Below, piece by piece: positions 52,258 through 59,676 of a DNA stretch of 64,000 bases. The notes beneath the pieces are model-generated. The model searched no databases, was not told the origin of the DNA, and saw only the letters and a program-made list of their open reading frames with translations. The stretch's first letter is position 1, and every line of letters begins with the position of its first letter. A program made the translations under genes and the position numbers. This DNA comes from Amycolatopsis rifamycinica (GTDB lineage: Bacteria; Actinomycetota; Actinomycetes; Mycobacteriales; Pseudonocardiaceae): NCBI RefSeq assembly GCF_000695625.1, contig NZ_JMQI01000028.1, positions 336,031-400,030 of the forward strand, read 5' to 3'.

Positions 52258-53303
52258 GCGTGTCCAGTCCCCCGAAGGACATCCAGGAAGCCCCCGACGC
52301 GGGCTTCGGCAAGCGGCCGCTGGGCAAACGCCTGGCCGGCGCCAACACGTTCTGGATCGCGCTGGTCCTGGTCGCGCTGATCATCGTGTTCAGCGCGATC
52401 GCCCCCGGCGAGTTCCCGACGCTGTTCACCTTCCAGACGCTGCTCATCGAGACGTCGGTGCTGCTGGTGCTGTCGGTCGGGATGACGTTCGTGATCATCA
52501 CCTCCGGCATCGACCTGTCCGTCGGCTCGGTGCTGATCTTCGCCGGCATGGTCGCCGGCAAGGTCATGGAGGCGATGTCCGGCGGCAACGCCTCGGGCGC
52601 GGGCTGGGGCGTCATCACCGCCGGCCTGGTCGCCGCGGTCGTCGCCGGGACGGTCTGGGGCCTGGTCAACGGCTTCCTCATCGCCGTGGCGGGGATCCCG
52701 CCGCTGATCGTCACCCTCGGCACCATGGGCGCCGCCCTCGGCGCGGCCTACCTGCTCAACAACGGGTCCGACGTGCGCAGCGTGCCGGTGGTGCTCAACC
52801 AGACCCTCGGCTACGGCACGTCGTTCGGCGTCGTGCCGAACCTGGTCATCGTCGCCGTGGTGATCACGCTGATCGGCGCGTGGCTGCTGCACACCACGAA
52901 GTTCGGCCGGTACACCTTCGCGGTCGGTTCCAACGCCGAGGGCGCGCGGCGCGCGGGCATCGGCGTCACCCGGCACCTGCTCAAGGTGTACACGCTGACG
53001 GGTTTCCTGGCCGGGATCGCCGGGTTCCTCTCGCTGGCGTACTACGCGTCGACCACCATCTCGGCGCACACCACCGACAACCTCAACGCCATCGCCGCGG
53101 TCGTGATGGGCGGGACGAGCCTCTTCGGCGGCGTCGGCTCGGTGCTGGGCACGGTGATCGGCGTGTTCATCCCGGCCGTGCTCAAGAAGGGCTTCAACAT
53201 CACCCACGTCCAGGACTTCTGGCAGATGATCGCCGTCGGGGCCGTGCTCATCGCCGCCGTCTGGTTCGACCAGCGGCGCCGTCGCCGTCGCAACTCCCGC
53301 TGA
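52254..53303 (+). CDS. Sugar ABC transporter permease (RbsC/FrcC-like)
   Basis: The protein is 349 residues with eight to ten membrane helices. Typical RbsC-family sequence: SVLLVLSVGMTFVIITSGID followed by LSVGSVL, PPLIVTLGTMGAALGAAYLL, FAVGSNAEGARRAGIGVTRH and AVVMGGTSLFGGVGSVLGT. It forms the membrane pore for sugar import. GTG at 52254 overlaps the ATPase stop. The C-terminus is the basic RRRRRRNSR. Confidence 0.94.
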   Translation: MSVSSPPKDIQEAPDAGFGKRPLGKRLAGANTFWIALVLVALIIVFSAIAPGEFPTLFTFQTLLIETSVLLVLSVGMTFVIITSGIDLSVGSVLIFAGMVAGKVMEAMSGGNASGAGWGVITAGLVAAVVAGTVWGLVNGFLIAVAGIPPLIVTLGTMGAALGAAYLLNNGSDVRSVPVVLNQTLGYGTSFGVVPNLVIVAVVITLIGAWLLHTTKFGRYTFAVGSNAEGARRAGIGVTRHLLKVYTLTGFLAGIAGFLSLAYYASTTISAHTTDNLNAIAAVVMGGTSLFGGVGSVLGTVIGVFIPAVLKKGFNITHVQDFWQMIAVGAVLIAAVWFDQRRRRRRNSR

Positions 53304-53328
53304 GTTTCCCGAGTACAAAGAGGTGCTT

Positions 53329-54324
53329 ATGAAGCTGACCAAGACTCTCACCGCCATGGGTGCCGTGGTCTCCGCGGCGGCGCTGCTGACCGCCTGCGGG
53401 TCCGGCACGGTCGGGCAGACCGGGTCGAGCGACTCCGCCAAGCCGTCGGGCAGCAAGAAGCTCGCGCTCATCCCTGGCGTGCAGGCCGAGCCGTTCTACA
53501 TCTCCCTGCAGTGCGGCGCGGAAGCCGAAGCGAAGAAGCTCGGCTACGAGCTGACCACCCAGGCGCCGCAGAAGTTCGAGGCGGCGATGCAGACCCAGCT
53601 CGTCAACGCGCTCGGCTCGAACCCGCCGGCCGCGCTGCTGATCGCCCCGACCGACGACACGGCGATGCTCGCGCCGATCCAGCAGGTCAAGAACCGCGGC
53701 GCGAAGATCGTCGAGGTCGACACCTCGCTGAAGGACACCGGCGTGGCCGTGTCGTCGGTGTCCTCCGACAACGCCGCGGGCGGGAAGCTCGCCGCGCAGA
53801 CGATGGCGAAGCTCGCGGCCGGCAAGAGCGGCTCGGTGCTGGTGCTCGACACGATCGCCGGCACCTCCACGACGGCAGCCCGCGCGAAGGGCTTCGAGGA
53901 CGAGCTGAAGAACACCCCGAACCTCAAGTCGATCGGCGTCCAGTTCACCCAGAACGAGCCCGACCAGGCCGCGTCCAAGGTGACGGCGGCGCTGTCGTCG
54001 ACGCCGGACCTGATCGGCATCTTCGCCACCAACCTCAACACGGGAGAAGGCGCGGCCACCGGCCTGCGCAACGCGGGCAAGGTGGGCGCGGTCAACCTGA
54101 TCGGCTTCGACGCGAGCCCGTCCGAGGTCGAAGGCCTCAAGAACGGCCAGTACCAGGCCCTGATCGCCCAGGACCCGGCCGCGATCGGCACCCAGGGCGT
54201 CCAGCAGGCGGTGGCGGCCATCGAGGGCAAGCCGGTGACGCGGAACCTCACCGCGGAGCTGCACTCGATCACCAAGGCCGACATGGACGCCAACTCGCAG
54301 TACTTCTACAAGCAGAGCTGCTGA
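53329..54324 (+). CDS. Sugar ABC transporter substrate-binding lipoprotein (RbsB-like)
   Basis: The protein is 331 residues. Its signal peptide ends with the lipobox AALLTACGS, so it is anchored outside the membrane. The periplasmic-binding-protein type 1 domain starts KKLALIPGVQAEPFYISLQC and contains NGEG-type hinge segments and IGFDASPSEVEGLKNGQYQA. It captures the sugar, probably mannose or a relative, for the permease. The ATG at 53329 has AAAGAGG upstream; GTG at 53323 is less likely. A terminator follows. Confidence 0.92.
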   Translation: MKLTKTLTAMGAVVSAAALLTACGSGTVGQTGSSDSAKPSGSKKLALIPGVQAEPFYISLQCGAEAEAKKLGYELTTQAPQKFEAAMQTQLVNALGSNPPAALLIAPTDDTAMLAPIQQVKNRGAKIVEVDTSLKDTGVAVSSVSSDNAAGGKLAAQTMAKLAAGKSGSVLVLDTIAGTSTTAARAKGFEDELKNTPNLKSIGVQFTQNEPDQAASKVTAALSSTPDLIGIFATNLNTGEGAATGLRNAGKVGAVNLIGFDASPSEVEGLKNGQYQALIAQDPAAIGTQGVQQAVAAIEGKPVTRNLTAELHSITKADMDANSQYFYKQSC

Positions 54325-54333
54325 TCGCCGTCC

Positions 54334-54378
54334 GTCAGGGTCCTGTGCGCGGCACGCCCGCGTTCACAGGGCCCTGAC
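54334..54378 (+). terminator. Terminator of the mannoside operon
   Basis: GTCAGGGTCCTGTG (54334-54347) and CACAGGGCCCTGAC (54365-54378) form a 14-bp stem with one G-U pair, 10 bp after the binding-protein stop. Confidence 0.78.
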
Positions 54379-54486
54379 CAGCGTTTTCACCGCCGGTGAA
54401 CCCGGCCTGCCGGTCACCGCGGTGGGAGAACCGCTCACCGCACCGCCCGGTTGCCCGGACCGGTGTCCCGCGTCACACTCATCTGC

Positions 54487-54514
54487 ACATGCATCTGCAC
54501 CGACGGATGCATGT
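54487..54514. promoter_or_regulatory. Inverted repeat upstream of the cyclase-like gene
   Basis: ACATGCATC (54487-54495) and GATGCATGT (54506-54514) are perfect 9-bp arms, 10 bases apart, ending 5 bp before the GGGAGGG ribosome-binding site. CATCTGCAC is also repeated at 54480-54488 and 54492-54500. It may be an operator or a hairpin in the 5' leader. Confidence 0.55.
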
Positions 54515-54530
54515 TCGCAGGGAGGGTGCG

Positions 54531-55226
54531 ATGTTGTACGAGCGGCCGGCTTTGCACCGGACGATCTTCGCCGTGGACGTCGAGGGCTACGGTGACCAGC
54601 GCAGGACCACACCACACCGGCTGGCGTTGCGCCAAGGGCTGTACCGCGCGCTCTGCCGGGCGTTCGACGACGCCGGCGTCCCGTGGTCGGCCTGCCGGCG
54701 CGAGGACTGCGGCGACGGCGTCTTCGTCCTCGTCCCGCCGGATATCCCGAAGGGGCTCTTCGTCGAGTTCCTGCCCCCGGCGCTCGCCGTCGCGCTGCAC
54801 CGGCACAACCGCACGCACGACCCCGGGGCCCGGATCCGGCTCCGGATGGCGCTGCACGCGGGCGAGGTCGCCTACGACGACCACGGCGTCACCGCGCCGG
54901 CCATCAACCAGACGTTCCGGCTGCTGGAGGCGAAGCCGCTGAAGGAGGCGCTCAAGGCGTCGCGCGGCGTGCTGGCGCTGATCACGTCGGCGTGGTTCTT
55001 CGACGAGGTCGTCCGGCACAGCGACGGCCTCGACCCGACGACGTTCCGGCCGGTGCCGGTGGCGGTCAAGGAAACCCGCACGACCGGCTGGATCTCGCTG
55101 CCGGACCGGCCGTACCCGGCGAACTCGAGCCTGCTGGGCAACGTGACGGCGATCGACCACTACCGCACCTGGCGCCGCTTCCGCCGCCACGCCCAGGTGC
55201 TGGCCGACCGCGGCGGCCTCGGGTAG
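54531..55226 (+). CDS. Class III nucleotide cyclase-like protein
   Basis: The protein is 231 residues, soluble. It resembles the class III cyclase fold: a first metal-type aspartate D16 in FAVDVEGYG, a second D62 in EDCGDGVFVLVPP, and the helix PAINQTFRLLEA where N126 and R130 occupy the transition-state positions of the cyclase N-x3-R motif. LRMALHAGEVAYDDHGV precedes it. Whether it makes a cyclic nucleotide is unproven; many actinomycete relatives are unstudied or fused to signalling domains. GGGAGGG lies 4 bases before the ATG. It lies upstream of the LytS kinase gene. Confidence 0.72.
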   Translation: MLYERPALHRTIFAVDVEGYGDQRRTTPHRLALRQGLYRALCRAFDDAGVPWSACRREDCGDGVFVLVPPDIPKGLFVEFLPPALAVALHRHNRTHDPGARIRLRMALHAGEVAYDDHGVTAPAINQTFRLLEAKPLKEALKASRGVLALITSAWFFDEVVRHSDGLDPTTFRPVPVAVKETRTTGWISLPDRPYPANSSLLGNVTAIDHYRTWRRFRRHAQVLADRGGLG

Positions 55227-55275
55227 CCGTAGGATCAACTGCCCTGGACACCGCCCGCCGAGGGGAGGCCCGACC

Positions 55276-56322
55276 GTGCACCTGCGCCCGGCGTCCCGCG
55301 CCGACCCGCTGCCGGTGCTCGCCGCCGCCCGCCGCATCACCGACGACCTGCGCGACGGCCTGTCCGGCATGCCCGCGCGCCGCGCCGCGCACCGCCTGCG
55401 CCGGCTCTTCGGCTTCCCGGGGCTCGGCCTCACCGACCTGTCCGGTGCCCTGCTGTGGTCGGGGCGGCCCGGGCCGGACGCGGTCGTCGCGACGGTGCTC
55501 GAGAGCGTGCTCCACAGCGAAGAACCCGGCTCGGCGCCGGACGTCCTGGTGCTGCCGCTGCACGTCCGCGACGAGCTGGCCGGCGCGCTGCTGGTCGTCG
55601 GGGACGTCCGGGACGCGGTCGCGGCCCAGGCCGCCGACCTCGTCGTGCAGGCGCTGGAGCGGGGACGGCTCGAGGCGTCGGCGGAACAGGCTGCCCAGGC
55701 CGAACTGCGGGCGCTGCGCGCGGAGATGTCGCCGCACTTCGTCTACAACGCCCTGACGGTGATCGCGTCGCTGGTGCGGTCGGATCCCGACCGGGCCCGC
55801 GACCTCATGCTCGACTTCGCCGACTACACCCGCTACAGCCTGGCTCGCCACGGCGAGTACACCGTCGTCGCCGAGGAGTTCCGCGCGATCGAGACGTACC
55901 TGGCGCTGCAGAAGGCGGTGCTCGGCGAACGGCTGCGCGTCCAGGTGCGCGTCGCGCCGGAGATCCTCGCCGTCGCGGTGCCGTACCTGGTACTGGAGCC
56001 GCTGGTGGAGAACGCGATCCGGCACGGCATCGAGCCGCGGTCGGGCACCGGGCAGGTCCAGGTGCACGGCCAGGCGGAAGGGAACGACTGCGTGATCTTC
56101 GTCGAGGACGACGGGGTCGGCATGGATCCGAAGCGGGCCGCGGACATCCTGGCCGGGCGCACCGGCGAGGACGACGCCGCCGGCCTCGGATTGGCCAATG
56201 TGGACAGACGGCTGCGGGACGTCTACGGCGCCTGGTACGGCCTCACCGTGGAAACCGAGGTCGGCGCGGGCACCCGGGTGATCGTGCGGGTGCCGCGGTT
56301 CCAGCCGGGGGTGCTGCCGTGA
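55276..56322 (+). CDS. Soluble LytS-type sensor histidine kinase
   Basis: The protein is 348 residues with no membrane segment. The N-terminal 130 residues are GAF-like (LPLHVRDELAGALLVVGDV). The His-kinase domain has H154 in EMSPHFVYNALTVIASLV; the ATPase has the N-box PLVENAIRHGIEPR, G1 DDGVGMD and G2 GLGLANVDRRL. It phosphorylates the LytTR regulator that overlaps its stop by GTGA. GAGGGGAGG precedes the GTG start. The signal is unknown; downstream symporters suggest a carboxylate or its metabolite. Confidence 0.92.
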   Translation: MHLRPASRADPLPVLAAARRITDDLRDGLSGMPARRAAHRLRRLFGFPGLGLTDLSGALLWSGRPGPDAVVATVLESVLHSEEPGSAPDVLVLPLHVRDELAGALLVVGDVRDAVAAQAADLVVQALERGRLEASAEQAAQAELRALRAEMSPHFVYNALTVIASLVRSDPDRARDLMLDFADYTRYSLARHGEYTVVAEEFRAIETYLALQKAVLGERLRVQVRVAPEILAVAVPYLVLEPLVENAIRHGIEPRSGTGQVQVHGQAEGNDCVIFVEDDGVGMDPKRAADILAGRTGEDDAAGLGLANVDRRLRDVYGAWYGLTVETEVGAGTRVIVRVPRFQPGVLP

Positions 56323-57074
56323 CGGGGCTCCGGGTGCTCGCGGTCGACGACCTGCCGCCCGCGCTGGACGAACTTTGCCGCATGCTGCGCGAAGCGCCCG
56401 AAGTCGGCGAAGTCGTCGGGGCCGGTGATGCGCTGAAGGCGTTGAAGCTGCTTCAGGCCGATCGCTTCGACGCGGTGTTCCTCGACATCTCGATGCCGGG
56501 CCTCGACGGGCTCGAACTGGCGTCGCTGCTGGCGAAGCTGAGCGAGCCGCCGGTGATCGTGTTCGTCACCGCGCACGACGGCCACGCGGTGACCGCGTAC
56601 GGCATCGGCGCCGTCGACTACCTGCTCAAGCCGGTCCGCACCGAACGGCTGGCCGCGGCCTTGGCGAAGGTCGTGCGGATGGCGGCCCCGGCGTCCCGGC
56701 CGATCCCGGACGCGATGGCGGCGCTGCCGGTCGAATCGGGCGGCCGGACGCGGTACGTCCGCCGCGACGACGTCCTGTTCGTCGAGGCCCACGGCGACTA
56801 CGTCCGCCTGCACACGCGGGGCGGGGTCCACCTGGTGCGGATGCCGATCTCGCGGCTCGAGGAGTACTGGGAGGGCACGGGGTTCAGCCGGGTCCACCGC
56901 GGTTTCCTGCTGGCCGTGGGGGCGGTGCTGGAGCTGCGCAGCGACACGGCGGGCGGGCTGCTGGCCCACACGGAGGCCGGCGACGTCCCGGTCAGCCGCC
57001 GGCACGCGCGGGACCTGCGCGACCGGCTGCTGGAGGCGGCGCAGCGCGGCCAGCTCGGATCGGACGCGCGATGA
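56319..57074 (+). CDS. LytTR response regulator
   Basis: The protein is 251 residues: a receiver domain (1-125) with phospho-acceptor D56 in AVFLDISMPGLDG and the invariant lysine in DYLLKPVRTERL, then a LytTR DNA-binding domain (about 145-245: RYVRRDDVLFVEAHGDYVRL, GFSRVHRGFLLAVGAV). It receives phosphate from the LytS kinase and probably activates the symporter genes downstream. LytS/LytTR pairs of other bacteria control pyruvate transporters, a precedent for this arrangement. Confidence 0.94.
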   Translation: MTGLRVLAVDDLPPALDELCRMLREAPEVGEVVGAGDALKALKLLQADRFDAVFLDISMPGLDGLELASLLAKLSEPPVIVFVTAHDGHAVTAYGIGAVDYLLKPVRTERLAAALAKVVRMAAPASRPIPDAMAALPVESGGRTRYVRRDDVLFVEAHGDYVRLHTRGGVHLVRMPISRLEEYWEGTGFSRVHRGFLLAVGAVLELRSDTAGGLLAHTEAGDVPVSRRHARDLRDRLLEAAQRGQLGSDAR

Positions 57075-57178
57075 GGGCCCACCTGCGGACCGACGCGCCC
57101 GCACGCTCGCCCCGACGGCCCGCGATCGGCCGCAACCGGCAACCCCGCGCCGCCGCGGCCCGGCCGGGCCCGCGATGA
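57071..57178 (+). CDS. Mini reading frame coupled on both sides (35 aa), uncertain
   Basis: This 35-codon frame begins with an ATG overlapping the LytTR stop and ends with a TGA overlapping the next gene's ATG. The product is arginine- and proline-rich (MRAHLRTDAPARSPRR at the start) with no recognised domain. It might carry ribosomes from the regulator to the small membrane gene, or be fortuitous in GC-rich sequence. Confidence 0.35.
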   Translation: MRAHLRTDAPARSPRRPAIGRNRQPRAAAARPGPR

Positions 57179-57522
57179 GCAGGATCCGCCGGGTCGCCGT
57201 CACCAGCCCGCAGACCCGCCTCGCCCACGCCCGGCGCCGCTCGCGCGGCCGCTGGCGCCAGCCCCGGCTCCCGGCGGCCGACACCCAGCGCGCCACCGCG
57301 CTCTACACCGCCCAGCGCCGTCGCGGCATCCCCGCGCTGGCCCTCATGTTCGCGCTGCTGCTCGGCCTCCCCGGCGTCTTCGCGGCCTTCCCGGCCCTGG
57401 ACTCCGTGCGGCTGCTGGGCATTCCGCTGTCCTGGCTGATGCTCGCGGTCCTCCCCTATCCCGCGATGGCCCTGCTGGCCCGCTGGCAGCTGCGCCGCGC
57501 CGAGCGCGTCGAGGACGAGTAG
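57175..57522 (+). CDS. Small two-helix membrane protein, symporter partner (DUF485-like position)
   Basis: The protein is 115 residues: a basic, disordered N-terminus (about 45 residues) and two helices, IPALALMFALLLGLPGVFAA and GIPLSWLMLAVLPYPAMALL. Its stop overlaps the symporter start by one base. DUF485 proteins precede acetate symporters in the same way, as the gene at 59317 does, so it may be a diverged companion. The role of such companions is unknown. Confidence 0.72.
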   Translation: MSRIRRVAVTSPQTRLAHARRRSRGRWRQPRLPAADTQRATALYTAQRRRGIPALALMFALLLGLPGVFAAFPALDSVRLLGIPLSWLMLAVLPYPAMALLARWQLRRAERVEDE

Positions 57523-59246
57523 TGGGCGTCGCGCTCGCCGTCGCGCCGGTCGTGCTCGTGACGCTGCTGATCGGCGTCCGCGGGGTCGCCGCCATGCGCA
57601 CGACGTCGGACTTCCTGGTCGCGTCCCGCCGCATCTCGCCGCTGGTGAACTCGGCCGCCGTCTCCGGCGAGTACCTGTCGGCGGCCTCCTTCCTGGGCGT
57701 CGCGGGGCTCGTCGTCAAGGACGGCATCGGGGCGCTGTGGTACCCGGTCGGCTTCACCGCCGGCTACATCGCGATGCTCGTGCTCGTCGCCGCGCCGATG
57801 CGGCGGTCGGGCGCGCTGACCGTCCCCGACTTCGCCGAAGCCCGGCTCAACTCGCCCGCGCTGCGCCGCCTGGCCGCGGTGGTCATCCTGGTGATCGGCA
57901 CCATCTACGTCGTCCCGCAGTTCCGCACCGCCGGCCTGGTGCTCGCCGCGGTCGGCGGCACCCCGTACTGGGTCGGCGTGGTGCTGGCCGGCGCGGCGGT
58001 CAGCGTCACCCTGGCGCTGGGCGGCATGCGCGCGGCGACGTACGTGCAGGCCTTCCAGTTCGTCCTGAAGCTGCTGCTGTTCCTCATCCCGGCGATCTGG
58101 CTGGTGCTGCAGGCCGGCGCGGTCAACCGCACCGACGCGCTCAACCCCGTCGAGTTCACCCACTTCGCCCGCGAGACGCCGGTGCGGTTCGAAGTCGACG
58201 TCACCATGGAGATCCGCGAACCGACGCCGGTGCGCCGCAACGGCGTCGTCGAAATCCTGCCGCCGGGCGAGTTCACCGCGCACAGCCAGGACGAGGTCGT
58301 GTTCGGCACGGGCGCGGCCGTCCCCGCGGTCCGCGGCGGCGCCGCACTCGGCGGCCCCGACTGGCAGCGGCCGCTGCTCGACCTCGGCGACCAGGGCTAC
58401 CCGCTGCTCGGCACCTGGGCCGTGCTCGTCGCGACCATGCTCGGCACGATGGGCCTGCCGCACGTGCTGATGCGCTTCCACACCAGCCCGGACGGCCGCG
58501 CCGCGCGCCGCACCGCCGCGATCACCGTCGCCCTGCTCGGCGTCTTCTACCTCTTCCCCGGCGTCTACGGCGTGCTCGGCCGGGTCCTCGTCCCCGGGCT
58601 GTACCTCTCGGGCGCGACCGACACCGTGGTCGTCGCCCTGCCGGCCCAGGTGGACAGCGGCTGGGCGGGCGGGCTGTTCACGGCGCTGCTGACCGCGGGC
58701 GCGTTCGCCGCGTTCCTGGCGACGTCGCTCGGCCTGCTGCTGGTGATGTCCGGCGCGCTGGCCCACGACCTCGTCCCCGGCGGGCTGCGGCGGCTGCGGA
58801 TCGCGGTGTTCGGCGTCGCCGGGGCGATGGTGCTGCTGGCGCTGCGCTCGGCCGAGCTCGACGCCGGCGTCCTGGTCACCTGGGGCTTCACCGTGGCCGC
58901 GTCGACGTTCTGCCCGCTGCTGGTGCTCGGCATCTGGTGGCCGCGGCTGACCGCGACCGGCGGGATCGCCGGCGTGCTGACCGGGCTGGTGGCCTCGTCC
59001 GGCTCGATCCTGTTCGCCCTCGCCGGGCCGCCGCTGCGCGGCTGGGTGGCGATCCTGGTCCAGCAACCGGCACCCTGGTCGGTACCGTTGGCGTTCGGCG
59101 TAATGGCACTGGTCTCGCTGCGGGGCAGACCCCCCGGCTGGTCGACGGCGGCGATGCTGCGCCTGCACCTCGACGAACCCCGTTCGACCGGGCCGCGCGA
59201 CCGTTCGTCAACCGTTCGTCGTCTGGCGAGGCTGTTGAACCGCTGA
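57522..59246 (+). CDS. Sodium:solute symporter (acetate/pyruvate-type) 1
   Basis: The protein is 574 residues with about 13 helices of the SSS family. It contains VSGEYLSAASFLGVAGLVVK, the site of sodium and substrate contact in the family, and GTMGLPHVLMRFHTSPDGRA. An unusually long external loop (about 205-275) separates two helices. It probably imports a short carboxylate; ActP and MctC are the nearest types. GTG start overlaps the upstream stop. Confidence 0.9.
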   Translation: MGVALAVAPVVLVTLLIGVRGVAAMRTTSDFLVASRRISPLVNSAAVSGEYLSAASFLGVAGLVVKDGIGALWYPVGFTAGYIAMLVLVAAPMRRSGALTVPDFAEARLNSPALRRLAAVVILVIGTIYVVPQFRTAGLVLAAVGGTPYWVGVVLAGAAVSVTLALGGMRAATYVQAFQFVLKLLLFLIPAIWLVLQAGAVNRTDALNPVEFTHFARETPVRFEVDVTMEIREPTPVRRNGVVEILPPGEFTAHSQDEVVFGTGAAVPAVRGGAALGGPDWQRPLLDLGDQGYPLLGTWAVLVATMLGTMGLPHVLMRFHTSPDGRAARRTAAITVALLGVFYLFPGVYGVLGRVLVPGLYLSGATDTVVVALPAQVDSGWAGGLFTALLTAGAFAAFLATSLGLLLVMSGALAHDLVPGGLRRLRIAVFGVAGAMVLLALRSAELDAGVLVTWGFTVAASTFCPLLVLGIWWPRLTATGGIAGVLTGLVASSGSILFALAGPPLRGWVAILVQQPAPWSVPLAFGVMALVSLRGRPPGWSTAAMLRLHLDEPRSTGPRDRSSTVRRLARLLNR

Positions 59247-59316
59247 ATCTTCACGTGCGCCTCACCCGTCCCTACGGTGTCGCACGTCACTTTCCGCAGC
59301 GTCGCAGGGAGCAGCG

Positions 59317-59676
59317 ATGAGCACGACGGACACCGGCGGGCCCCCGGAGACCTCAGAGACGATCTGGGAACGCGCCCACGAAAGCACCGAGTTCCGGGAA
59401 CTGCGCAGCCGCCTGCGCCGGTTCGTCTTCCCGATGACGGCGGTGTTCCTCCTCTGGTACCTGCTGTACGTGCTCCTCGCGGACTACGCGCACGGCTTCA
59501 TGAGCACCAAGGTGCTCGGCAACATCAACGTCGGCCTGATCTTCGGCCTGCTGCAGTTCGTCTCGACGTTCGTGATCACCGGCCTCTACGTCCGGTACGC
59601 GAACCGGAAGCTCGACCCGGTCGCCGAGAAGATCCGTGAGGACATCGAAAAGGGCGCTGTGAAGGAGCACGAATGA
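59317..59676 (+). CDS. DUF485 membrane protein
   Basis: The protein is 119 residues, two helices: FPMTAVFLLWYLLYVLLADY and NVGLIFGLLQFVSTFVITGL. The ELRSRLRRFVFPMT segment is typical of DUF485, the YjcH-like companion of ActP. GGGAGCAGCG precedes the ATG. Its stop overlaps the symporter start by ATGA. The gene follows symporter 1 by 70 bp and may have its own promoter. Confidence 0.93.
   Translation: MSTTDTGGPPETSETIWERAHESTEFRELRSRLRRFVFPMTAVFLLWYLLYVLLADYAHGFMSTKVLGNINVGLIFGLLQFVSTFVITGLYVRYANRKLDPVAEKIREDIEKGAVKEHE

Noticed and set aside
54531..57074. A Pycsar-type defence operon built on the cyclase-like gene
   Set aside because: No effector (TIR, membrane-spanning or nuclease) is adjacent; the next genes are a histidine kinase and a response regulator with a transport operon.
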